Shown here: one piece after another, positions 22,866 through 33,511 of the stretch
Layout of the letters: every line of letters begins with the position of its first letter
Position numbering within the stretch: the stretch's first letter is position 1
Origin: Persicaria tinctoria
Lineage: Eukaryota; Streptophyta; Magnoliopsida; Caryophyllales; Polygonaceae
Length of the DNA: 64,000 nt
Direction of reading: 5' to 3'
Assembly: GCA_037127255.1 (NCBI GenBank)
Contig: JBANSL010000016.1
Span: 2,730,501-2,794,500 of the forward strand
Notes under the pieces: model-generated
The model's database searches: none
What the model was told of the DNA's origin: nothing
What the model saw: the letters and a program-made list of their open reading frames with translations, nothing else
Program-made: the position numbers and the translations under genes

Positions 22866-25260
22866 ATGGGATGGTACAGGAGATCAAAGCTCGTATGGGA
22901 TACATTTCGAAACGCCGCAATGGACTCTAAGATTCTCGCCAGAAACCCAATCCCACCCCTCAATTCTATTAAAATTCCTCGTCTTTCTAATCAATCCCAA
23001 ATGGGTGTTGTTGGGCCATCTTTACTTCTCTCAAGATGTGGTCATCTGGCTAGGTTGAACCACAACGTAAAAACTCCAATGTTGGATTATGGAAGAAGAT
23101 TCTACCATGTGGATAGGCATGAGGTTTACCATTTTAGGCCAAGGGGTTACAAGAAATGGTTTGAGAACCCCAAAAATGTATTAATTGTTGTGTTGCTTGG
23201 TTCTGGATGTGTGATCACTGTTTACTTTGGTAATCTTGAGACCATACCTTATACAAAAAGGACCCATTTTGTGCTTCTCTCAAGAGACCTTGAAAAGCAG
23301 CTGGGTGAATCCCAATTCAAGCAAATTAAGGGTCAATACAAGGGGAAAATATTACCTGCCATACACCCGGACAGTGTTAAGGTGAGATTGATAGCAAAAG
23401 ATGTGATTGATGCTTTGCAGAGGGGTGTAAGGCATGAGCAAGTCTGGAGTGATCCGGATTACTCTGCAGAAGCTCCTGAATTGCATCAAGATTATGGCGC
23501 TCATGAGACCTTGAAGGCATTGGGTGAGGAGAAAGAATTCAGGATGGAAGGAGACTGGAAAAAAGAGGAAGAGATTCTTGATGACAATTGGGTTAAGACT
23601 AGTAAGAAGAAGGGGGAAGCACGTGGAGCCCAGTCTTATACCCAACATTTGGATCATGTCAATTGGGAAGTGCTTGTCATCAACGATCCAAATATCAATG
23701 CCTTTTGCTTGCCTGGTGGGAAGATTGTTGTGTTTACAGGTCTTCTTAAGCATTTCAAGACTGATGTTGAGATGGCAACAGTTATATCGCATGAGGTAAG
23801 TTTAAATGGTTTGCAATGTGCATCTAGTGGAATAATATCTTTGGTTTTTCTCTTGTCTAGAGGCTAAGTGATCTTAATGTCTATATTTTTCTTGGTTGAT
23901 CAGGTTGGGCATGTTGTGGCTCGACATGGTGCTGAACAGATTACTAAGAACATGTGGTTGACTATCCTTCAGCTAATCCTCTATCAGTTTGTCACACCTG
24001 ATGTGGTTAACACCATGTCAAATCTATTACTGAGGCTACCTTTCTCGAGAAAGTAAGTCTTCTGAATCACAAGATTAGGTTTGCTATGAATATGATGTTA
24101 CTATGTATTTTAGTTGCATGTGTTAGTTTGCTCAGAGATTTGGATGTGTGATGAGTTATTTCCATGTAACTTGTTTTTGCAATTTGTAACCGTCATTTTA
24201 AATTTCAAGTTTCTAAAGAGTATTGTACAGCATCATACCACTAGACCATTTTAACCTTTTAGTTCAACAAGTTCTCCATGGACAAGCTTTCCTTATTAAT
24301 TTATTGAAGTGTGGTCTGTACAATTGGGAACTTGGTTGTGTTGTCCACTTGTCCTGTACCACTAAAGATGATGACTCCGGGGATGGTACATTAAGTTCCC
24401 TATGCTGAATTTAGTAGATATTTTGTTTTGAAACTTGCAGTCTATTTGTTTAGATTATTTGGCAGAGTGGAAACAATTTAAACATGTAGATGGTTGTAAT
24501 CACATTCCATTGCGTGTCGATTTGTTCTCTCTACCAGACCCATTGCAAGTTCATGCAGGGGCTGTGACTGGTATATCTATAGCTGACACTAAAGATAGCA
24601 GCATTCTGTAGAATAGAAACAAACACTAATTAAGTGTTATAACTAGGGAGTTGCCCTCTCGTTACGATCACTTCATATCTCAGTTGAGGACCCTATGAGC
24701 CGACATGTACAGATGACCTCAATTTAATGCCTCTGCTTGTTAGCCATTCGCTGCTTGTGATTCTCATATATGTCTCCTTGAGTTGAGTATATTGTGCAGT
24801 TGCCCAGATGATTTGGGCTCATTTAGTATTATGGAGTTTTTAGTTTGACATTGTTCCAACTTTCCTATCATTGTAGGAATAACCACTTCAAATTTTACTA
24901 TTCAGTGTAATTGTTAAGATTGTTTACTGAAAACTGATGAGTAGAAAATGATGTTTGGTAAATCTGTTTTTGGCTTCTGCATACCTCATATCTCCTTGTA
25001 TCTCCACCAGGATGGAAATAGAAGCAGACTATATAGGGGTGCTGCTGATGGCGTCTGCTGGGTATGATCCCCGCGCTGCGCCAAGTGTCTATGAGAAGCT
25101 GGGGCAACTCGGTGGTGATTCATCCCTGAGAGACTACCTCTCGACCCACCCATCTGGAAAGAGGAGAGCCCAGCTGCTTGCAGAGGCTCAAGTGATGCAG
25201 GAAGCCATGAATCTGTACAAGGAGAGGATATCAGGACACGGGATTGAAGGGTTTCTGTGA
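22866..25260 (+). CDS. OMA1: OMA1-type mitochondrial inner-membrane metalloendopeptidase (M48)
   Basis: Exons 22866-23795, 23904-24052 and 25011-25260 give 442 residues. The protein has a basic presequence, a membrane segment at about 104-121 (VLIVVLLGSGCVITVYFG) and an M48 peptidase domain. The zinc motif HEVGH (309-313) is split by intron 1 right after HE. The third ligand is in EIEADYIG just after intron 2, and the C terminus has the family blocks STHPSGK and GIEGFL. OMA1 cleaves inner-membrane proteins under stress and cooperates with AAA proteases in quality control. The ATG at 22866 opens MGWYRRSK; an upstream in-frame GTG is not a plant start. The 5' leader has an AG acceptor at 22820, suggesting a leader intron. 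Unit 1 keeps only the first 90 codons of a duplicate. Confidence 0.94.
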
Positions 25261-25844
25261 GTAATCTTGAGCCTGCAGCGGTTTGATTGTTGTGGTGATT
25301 GACAATCACACCCCCAATAAAAGCCAAAGTACATGCACATATATTGAATTCTTGCTCATTGAAAGCTTGATCCCGGACTCAGTCAGACTTGTAAAGTGAA
25401 TCAGATCATGAATCACAACACAATAATCCATGACTACCTTTTGTAATGAAATTGGGCAAAACTTGGGTAGAAACACCTTAGATTTGAGTGCATCTACACA
25501 TGGGGACTTTTGATTCCAATTTTCAACTGCTTAGATCGGCTTTCCCTGTATACAAGTAGCAACCAAACTTTTGATTGATCTGGCTCTATAATTCGATTGA
25601 TAAGCTCATCCACATATTGATTGATACTTTGGCACGTTGTTATTTGATGATGTTAAGAGAATGGCTATTGATCACTATCCTTCCATCTTCAAAGGTGTGC
25701 AGAAGTGTCAACATCTTTTTAGTTCATTAACATCTAATCTTCTGTATCTATTTCAAATAAGTACACAAAGACCGGATGCATCCTGGAAGTTCACATTTAC
25801 TATCATCAATAAAGACCACACAAAATTGTTCACGTATAACCCTA
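25261..25844. other. OMA1 3' region joined to the IRX9 duplication breakpoint
   Basis: This 584-base stretch occupies the place where RH57 and IRX9 exon 1 lie in unit 1. No recognisable RH57 coding sequence was seen in any frame. It probably includes the OMA1 3' UTR. It ends at the block B junction inside IRX9 intron 1. Confidence 0.6.
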
Positions 25845-26096
25845 GGTGTGATTCATATTCTTGTTGTTGGTGAAAAGATTCTAAATTCCTAATGGGAAAC
25901 AAAAAGAGTTTGGTTAGGTTGCAGGTTTGAGAAGGTGTGGCCCACACCCTCACCAAACCTTAACAGACTAATGTTGTTTATGATAAGACAGCAAGTTGAA
26001 AAATGGTAACCAAGATATCTTTAGGTATCTGATTAGTTAAGGACTTGAGGAATACCTTTCTGTGTATGACAGTGATTTGGATACTTGGCATTGCAG

Positions 26097-26836
26097 GGTG
26101 TTTGGGACATGGCCTCTAGCTAAACTGGCAGGAGCGCGTAAGAAGGTACGCGTTGAAGGGCCAGTTTGCCGGTCATCACAGGTTGTTGGATGGCGTCTGA
26201 AGAAGGCGAGCAATCAAACTGAAGAAGAGCTTCAGATTCCTATCTCAAACTTTGCATTTAACAGCTCAATTCTATGGGATCCTGAGAGATGGGGCCGCCT
26301 CTCGCCAACTTAAGGCGCCAAGCAGGTTTGTCTTCAATCATTTGGTTTTATTATCTTGCAGAATATCTTGTAATGCAGTTTAACATTATATACACATCAA
26401 TAATATCATAGCTAGGGATTTAAAAAAAAAGGCATTTAATAAAAACAGATCAGTTGAGCAAACTAGGAATTTCAGTAGGTACAGGTGGTTAGAAAAACTC
26501 CAACCAAACAATTGAATTATAAGAGATAGTGCCATTCAACCACTATGATAATTTTAACAGGAAAGAAGGAAATTGAAATTCATATGAATTGATGGTTTTA
26601 TTTTCACTAGTTAAAAAAAATGATATAAGCTGAAATAGCACTGTCAATTTTGTATTTTTCTGTTGCAATCAAGACAGTAAAACTATTTCCTTTGAGTTCA
26701 TCTGAAGAACTTGCTGAAATTTGTGAAACAAGCAGTTGTTGATGATGAATCAAGGTTGAAGGGGGTCCCACAAGACGATTGCTCGAAGATCAATCTCTGG
26801 CAACTCCATCTGTCAAATAGAGCCTACAGGAAGTGA
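26097..26836 (+). pseudogene. IRX9 3' fragment (exons 2 and 3) with stop codon
   Basis: Exon 2 (26097-about 26325) and exon 3 (about 26708-26836) are nearly identical to IRX9 at 14398-15126. Exon 1, which encodes the membrane anchor and half of the GT43 domain, is absent, because the duplication breakpoint lies in intron 1 at 25845. A C-to-T change turns the CAA of SPTQGAK into TAA at 26311-26313. The exon-3 acceptor has changed from TCTGCAG to TCTGAAG and the next base from G to A. No functional product is expected. Confidence 0.92.
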
Positions 26837-27624
26837 TCATCACTTCCTGTCAATGGGGAAACTGAGGTTTAAGTTTCAACCTTTTTTGGTTTGATTCGTC
26901 CTCCCACTTGATGCACGTTTGTAGCTGAATTAAGATCATTAAAACTTTAGTAGATTTTGAGTACTACATTCAGCAAGCAATATAAAGAAGAACAAAGAGG
27001 GCGTGCAAATTTTCCGAATCCAATTTTTTTAGTCTTTTGTACAAGCATTGTTTAGTGTACCTATTGAGGTTAATCTGAGTGTGTAGAGGAAACCAGTTTC
27101 TTCAACATTGATTCAAATATTACATTCATTTACATCTTAAAGCTACAATCTTGATGCTTTCCATCCTAGAAAATTAGAAATTTACCATTCATCTAAATCT
27201 TCGTCGTATACTTCAAAACAACATCCACTTCTTGTCAGGAAACAAAAGATAACACAGGAGTAGTGTGAAGCAATTCATATCATTGTCTTGCAATGACCAA
27301 AGGAGCAAAAAAGGATTTGCTTAGATTATTTACATCTCAACCCAGATTACTATTTAATCCAAATTACAGCTAATAATTCTACCAACAATTAGAAGCCCTA
27401 GGAAATGAGGGAATATATCTAGACTGCAATCTATACAGACCCACTCTGGTTACTGCATCAGAAGTCACCAACTTACAAAAGATTCCGCATATGACAAAAG
27501 AATGGAAATGTGGAATGTTAACCCGTGGCAGAAAGGGGCATCAGTTGAATCTTTTTAAGGGCTAAAACAATGGATCCTAATTGCTGCTATAGATCTTGAA
27601 CAACACATTGGGCATCGTTTTAAT
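26837..27624. other. Convergent spacer, unit 2
   Basis: Matches 15127-15990 and holds the 3' region of the coiled-coil gene on the minus strand. No other feature is seen. Confidence 0.6.
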
Positions 27625-29818
27625 TCAGCTGAAGAATGGATCCTGATCGCTGCTATAGATCTCGAACAACACTTTGCAATAGGACCTAGAATACTCCCTA
27701 CAAAGCTCAACGCCTCTTGGGTATCGGTTCAATTCAGCTAACGACTTCTTCATCCTGCCTTCAGGATCCCTGGCAGTAAGGAATTGCCCTAGTTCAACAA
27801 TGCTGAGAAATATGCAAGAAAAGGATTCTGTCAGGTTTATACAAATAAGCAGAAGCAACATTCTTGTGCTTAGGATACTCTAATACATGTTATTGGGTAG
27901 GAAGTGAAAGGGATGAATTCCATGCAATCCACAATATATTTGAGTATTATCTGAATCTTCATACAAGAAGGATGAAGCAAGTGACCACATATGAGATAAT
28001 TTGTTCATCGTAACGAGACCAAAACATATATTCAGCAAATATTTACAATAAAAGCAACCAGGAAGGCAAATCATATACACTTCTAATAAGGGCAGGTCAT
28101 TTGATCGAATGACAATGGCACGATTCAGAACTTGAATGAATAAAAAAAATTACCTTCCATTTTGAAAGAAAAATATAAAGCTTTGTTGTACAAAACATTC
28201 CTTCAACCATAACCAGTGTTTATTCTGCTAAGTTTAGTCACCTAATAGAAGTTATGTAAAATTAACTATATGGAGTTTTTGATATTTGAAAGTTCATTTG
28301 ATAACAACTCGTCCAATCTAGTGTGGCATAATATACTAAAAATACCATAGCCCATAGGTTGACATACCTTTTCTCATGTTCTGGCTTCAATATACTCTTG
28401 CCATCCGAATGGTTCTTCCAAACACCTAGAGACTTGTGCTTCCGGAAGAGAGCACAAACTGCCTTCATGCAAAGTTCTCTGTTGGTTGTAAATGCGCGGA
28501 ACATTTTGTCAGAGTTCTCCCACATTTTGCCATCTTTTGAATCATCACATTTACTTCTTTTGGATTCTGATGGCCTCTCTTCCGAATACGCTCCAGCTTC
28601 TGATTTTCGTTTTTTAGAAACTGGAATGTTTTCATGAATGGGAGGATCTGTTAAAAACTCTTCCTCTTCATCGTCACTGAGAACAATGGGAGGATTTGTT
28701 AATTTCTGTGCAGATGATACCTCCTTTCCATTTCCAATAACCTTAGCAACTAACTCCTTGTCATGCTTTACACCAATGTCTTCCTCTAAATTCTCCTTTT
28801 TTGGTTCAATGAGAGATTTACCAACAACGTTTTCACCTACAAAAAAAGAAGAAAAAGGATAACACCTATGACATGAATGCAAGGAACAAACTAGGATTCA
28901 AGTGTTTGAACTAAAGGAGAACACTCCCAATGTCAATGGCCAGAATAAAACAGCAATAACAAAAATAAAAGGACCAAATTAGAAGTCAACACATTCAATA
29001 CAATTAGTAGTCTGTGGTGCTGATTTCTTTAGCTACAACTTTTCAGCTTCTCATCTATTATGATCTCTTTCAGATAAAAACATGTTGGATCTCATCAATT
29101 TCAGAAGTAGAACAGATTAAGTAACATCTTAAACATGGTAGAGAAACAAATTGTTCTATATACCTGAGACTCTGAAATCTGTATTCCCCTTAGCCTCCAT
29201 CCCGACCCAGTTCGCAACTGATTCCTCCAATTTGATGACCCGATCCCCCAGTTCCTTTTCAATCTTCCTCTTCTCCATCTCTAAAGCCTCATACTTCCGC
29301 TCAAGCACAGCAATTGCACCATCTTTATCCCCGACCAGACACTTCCACCGCTCGACCTCCGCCTTCATCTTCTCAACAGTCTCCCCACCACCTTCCACAG
29401 CTCTCCTCGCGGTCATAAGATCGATCTCCAGCTTCTTCATCTCCACCTCCAAATGCCTAATTTTCTCCTCAGCCTTCCCCAACTCCGCCCTCCATTTCCT
29501 CTCTCCAATCTCATACTCGTCCTTCACCCGCTCATACTTGCTCTTCCATCTCCCCCCTGTCCCGGACATGGACACGGCCTCTTCCTTCAGTCTGATGATC
29601 TCCTCCTCCTTATCCTCCAAGGACCTCAAGTGGCCTCGGCATCGCTCCTCGAGCACAAGATTGTGAGCGACGAGCCGCTCATTCTCCTCCTTCATCCACT
29701 GGCTTTGAGACTGCAACTCGATCCACTGCTTCGCGAGGTCCTCCGCCTTGTGGCCGTCGCCGTCCAGTGGCTGCAGAGATGAGACCAGGTCGGAGGAGGA
29801 CGAGACTAGATTAGCCAT
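27625..29818 (-). CDS. Coiled-coil protein of unknown function (intact copy)
   Basis: Exons (minus strand) 29164-29818, 28368-28836 and 27625-27802 join in phase to give 433 residues. I do not recognise the family. Residues 1-218 are almost all charged coiled coil, beginning MANLVSSSSDLVSSLQPLDG. Residues 219 to about 374 are a low-complexity linker with LSDDEEEEF, basic nuclear-localisation-like KKRKSE and KRSK, then a conserved-looking segment from MWENSDKMFRAFTTN to KPEHEK. The last exon adds ELGQFLTARDPEGRMKKS to the end DPFFS. The C-terminal part is the most constrained between the two copies and is probably a small folded domain. A 27-base in-phase candidate exon lies at 28154-28180. 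The unit-1 copy is frameshifted, so this is the functional one. Confidence 0.75.
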
Positions 29819-30366
29819 TGCCGTGGAGCTGAGATTTTGGATGTCCGAGGCGAGATAGGAAAAATCCCTAGGTTCCGGACCAGAGAGAGGGGGAGGGAGA
29901 AATTGGATTTGCAGGGAAAGAGACCGGAAACGGAAAGGGCGATGGGATCATGGGAGTGGAAAGGGTGTGTGGAGTGTGCACTGTTGGAGTCTTGCAGGGC
30001 ACACCACAAAAACGGGAATATTCGAATTTTCGATTTTCATCGATTATGATAAGTCAAAATAATTAAGTTAGGCTAGTTAGGATTTTTTTTTTATTATCTT
30101 ACAAACTATGGAAAATATTTTCGAAACTACACCATTCGATTCAAAATAAGTGTCGTTTTCTTTGGACACAATTTTTAAATAAATTATTAATTATGATTGA
30201 TTTTATACATTTTTTCTAAATCTTACCGTATCATTTATTAAATGCTTATCAATTTTTTCAACCAATAAGTGGAGAGTTTGAAAGAAAAAGTAGTCAAAAA
30301 ACACAGTTTTCAATACCAATTTTCATTAATTAATCTATTAAATTGCCTAAAAAGCTTAAAACAATA

Positions 30367-31018
30367 CTTCATCCGAAACGAAATAATTGTCTTTTTGGCT
30401 ACTTTTTCTTGTAACAAAATATTTGTCTCTTTGAACCTAATTAATGAAAAAAAATTCTAATTTTATCAATTCATCTCATTAATTGTATTTGATTTCCAAG
30501 ATATTCTATTAATCCTCCAACTTCCCATACTATTCTTTTTTTTTTTATGTGTCCATTTTTTTCCAAGTTATTTATTTACTAAATTTTTAACTATTTCACT
30601 TTCTCCGTTTGGTTAGCAACCGAAAAACCCAGAAAGTAGAAAAACTCAGGAAGTAGATGAAATATATGCGTTTGGTTGGAGTTTTAGTCACGAGAAAACT
30701 CAGGAAGTCAAATTCCCAGGAATTTAAATTCCTCCATTTCAAGGGAATTTAACTTACCTACTTCCCCCTAAGTAAGTTCCAATTCCACCTTTTATAATTA
30801 GAAATTTTCAATTTTCCTGTTTTAATTCCTATCATTTAAAATCCAACCAAACGTATTTTTTCAATTCACAGGAAGTGCACTACGTGGGAATTGAATTCCC
30901 GGGAAGTAACTTCCTGGGAATTGTTCTTCCCGTGTTAAACCAAACGAACCCTTAAATTTTAGGTTTCTTAAGAAGTGTGAAAACCCCCAAATGGACAATT
31001 ATTTTGTCACGGAGGGAA
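30367..31018. mobile_element. Stowaway-like MITE, unit 2 only
   Basis: The element is flanked by TA at 30365-30366 and 31019-31020. Its ends are inverted relatives: CTTCATCCGAAACGAAATAA at the left and, reverse-complemented, TTCCCTCCGTGACAAAATAA at the right, both followed by TTGTC. Unit 1 (near 18960) shows the uninterrupted target. CTCCCTCCG-type ends and TA targets are typical of Tc1/mariner-derived Stowaway elements. The body is enlarged by a second element. Confidence 0.8.
30603..30951. mobile_element. Second MITE nested in the Stowaway-like element
   Basis: The ends pair as CCGTTTGGTTAGCA and, inverted, GGGTTCGTTTGGTTTAACAC. The interior is full of AGGAAGT/ACTTCCT words in both directions. 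Such GTTTGGTT ends occur in hAT- and Harbinger-type plant MITEs. The target duplication could not be read clearly, so the class is open. Confidence 0.6.
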
Positions 31019-31419
31019 TATTTATTTTGGATCAAATTTAAAAGTCTAAAACAACACTTATTTTGGATCAAAGGGAGTAGTAGTTTAGTCTGTCTATAAG
31101 ATTGGAGAGTTTTCACAATAAAATATTTCGTTCTCAAAATTCGGAGTCTGTGTCTCTGGACAAGGGTTGAGAGTTTCCAACCAACCCACCATGTTTTATC
31201 TCACGATTTATATAATTGTATTGGTTGGTGGTTCGCTGGCTCTTTTTTTTATATAATGATGATAACCTAACTTTGGTGCTAAATTCTGAGCACGTGATCT
31301 AATCAACAAGAGTCACGTACCAGTTTAACTTAAACTGGCTTGTACCGACCGGCTAAACCCATTGGCATGTGATCCAACCGGCAAAAGTCTCACACTAGAT
31401 ACACCAATTAGACTCATTG

Positions 31420-32041
31420 GTTCGTGTGAGACGGGGTTAATAAACTGACTAAAATTATAAACAAGGTAAAATTTATAAATTGTTGGTAAAAATAGTTAAA
31501 AATTTATGAAAAAATATAAACTCCGTATGTGACGAAAAAATCTTTATTTGTAAAAAAATAGTGTTTATTTGGGTATTATGGTATTTTCAAACCAAATAAA
31601 CAAAAAAACACCAAAATAAGCTATCACAAGTAGTAGTTTTTTTTTTTGAAACGGAAATAATTCGACGCACCAGATAAAACTACTGGACCGGGAGGCCTAA
31701 AATAACAGCCAGACTAACTGATTTTATTAAAAAAAATTAACAAAAAACAAGTTTATATTGCACCCCATATGTTAAAAAAAACTACCAGTATTTCATTTTA
31801 TTAAAAAATTAAAATTCGTGTGCTCGGCCTCGGGTCTCTTCTAGAACCTGCTAACGAATCACATCACGCCACGTCTCTCGGTCTATTTCTTGCAGGAGGC
31901 GCCAAGACCCAACCCAAAACCGTATAAAGCCATTACCGACTTCAAAGATCCCTGCGTTCCGATCCCAACCCGGAGCTTGAGAGCTTCAACACCATATCTC
32001 CTGATAGAGCTCATCCAACCAGGAGCCCTAACTTCCCCGCG
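31420..32041. other. Spacer with dispersed repeat, then TIM14 upstream region
   Basis: 31430-31620 matches 50322-50520 in the same orientation (GACTAAAATT, GGTAAAATTTATAAA, TTGGTAAAA, TTTATTTGTAAAAAAATAG). The rest holds a short GC-richer element fragment at 31640-31735 and the TIM14 leader. No gene. Confidence 0.6.
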
Positions 32042-32996
32042 ATGGAGCGTTTCCACAACGCACAGCAGCTTTGGGCAGATTCATCCAGAACGGTGAGCCA
32101 TTCGATTTCAGTTGATTTTGTTATCATCGTTTTCAATTCGCCTCACCTGGTTTAGGATTTTAAGCCCTTCCTTGCGAATTTAGGCTTTTGGATGATTTCA
32201 TCGAATTGAACTCGTGCCTGAATTGCCTGACATTGTTCTTCTTTGATTTCGAAGCTGGTGCCGACTTTGTTTGCAGTCGCTGCCTCGGCGCTTGCAGGTA
32301 GACAAGGAATTAAAGCTTGGCAGGCGTTCAAAGCGAGACCAAGAATGCGGAGATTTTATGAGGGCGGTTTTCAGCCGATGATGACAAGGCGGGAAGCAGC
32401 TCGGATTCTCGGAGTCAGGTATAACTCGGATTTGTATATCTGAATTCTGAAATTGGTCGATGGTTTTCGTTTGACTATTCGAACCAGTAACTTGCATGAT
32501 TTCACACTTGATGTTGGTTGTCTGTCTTGTTAACTGGATATTTCGGGCCACGGATACTTGCTCAACTTCTTGTTATGTAGCGGTTAAAGCAGCTTCGAAT
32601 TTGCTAGAAAGCTGAAAACATGTTTACTTTCCCCTCTGTCTTGCCATAATTTGTGTGATCATTCCATTGAATTCGTATTGCACGTTTGCATTTGAAACTG
32701 AATCTATGTGGAATTCCATTAGATTTGTACACATTTGATTTACTTGTTTGTTACCAATATGAAGAAAAACTCCGCTTATAAAATTTACTCGTTCTGGGAG
32801 TTGTTCATTGTCTTCTCATCCCTGTCAATATCCTTGCAGAGAGCGTGAAGTAGAGCAGAAAATCAAGGAAGCACACAGGAGGGTGATGATAGCAAATCAC
32901 CCAGATGCGGGTGGAAGCCATTACCTTGCCTCAAAGATAAACGAAGCAAAAGACATTATGATCGGAAGGACCAAGAGCTCTGGATCCGCTTTCTAA
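32042..32996 (+). CDS. TIM14: TIM14/PAM18 J-protein of the mitochondrial import motor
   Basis: Exons 32042-32092, 32255-32418 and 32840-32996 give 123 residues. The protein has a short N terminus, one membrane segment (about 19-33, [13 protein letters not shown]), the conserved matrix linker [20 protein letters not shown] and a compact J domain with HPD at 92-94 followed by [15 protein letters not shown]. It ends SGSAF, as in plant TIM14. It stimulates the ATPase of matrix Hsp70 at the TIM23 channel, in complex with PAM16. The first exon (17 codons, [17 protein letters not shown]) joins in phase, and no later ATG precedes the membrane segment, so this start is preferred. Its 5' end lies close to the end of duplicated unit 2 and its 3' end faces the hydrolase gene. 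Confidence 0.93.
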
Positions 32997-33511
32997 TTTG
33001 GCTATCCTCAAACTTCAGGTTCTCTCCTACATTAGCAAATTTTGTCATTTTTAGTAATCCAGTCTCTGAAACTGGTTCATCTTACCCTCCCTATGTATCC
33101 TTTGACGATTGAAGTTAACACGAACCACATTGTTAGTATTATGGATATATCTTGAACTCGTCTTGTGCTATTTACTGCATCTTGAATATTACAGTGTGTT
33201 TTAGATGTGTATAGATGGAGATGAACTGAATGATACAATGTGCACAAATCTATGTTTAAGCAGTATGAGAGTATAAAACATGTTCCTAAAAGGTAATGCC
33301 CCCCAAAACAATGAAATAGTCAAAACCAAATCCAAGCTAATATTGCATTTAGAAGTCATAATCCTCTTGATAATCATCCAAGATTAGATTATCCAATGCA
33401 TTCTGAAGCAAGGAAACAATCAAGTTCGCACCTTTATCTGTCTAGAGCTCCATAGCAAAAGCCTGTGTTATTTACAACTCCAAAAACAGTAAAAATAAGT
33501 TTAGAAGTTAC
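32997..33511. other. Convergent 3' regions of TIM14 and the hydrolase gene
   Basis: A tail-to-tail spacer of about 500 bases holding both 3' UTRs. No open frame or repeat was noticed. Confidence 0.6.

Larger units (their letters stand above)
21653..23136 (+). repeat. Segmental duplication block A, unit 2
   Basis: Counterpart of 1720-3189. In this unit the sequence continues into a complete OMA1 gene, so it shows the ancestral state and unit 1 is the truncated one. Confidence 0.9.
25845..31419 (+). repeat. Segmental duplication block B, unit 2
   Basis: Counterpart of 14146-19386. It differs by an extra nested MITE insertion (30367-31018), about 80 bases missing near 27236, and lack of the SINE and 49-bp repeat of unit 1. 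Confidence 0.95.
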
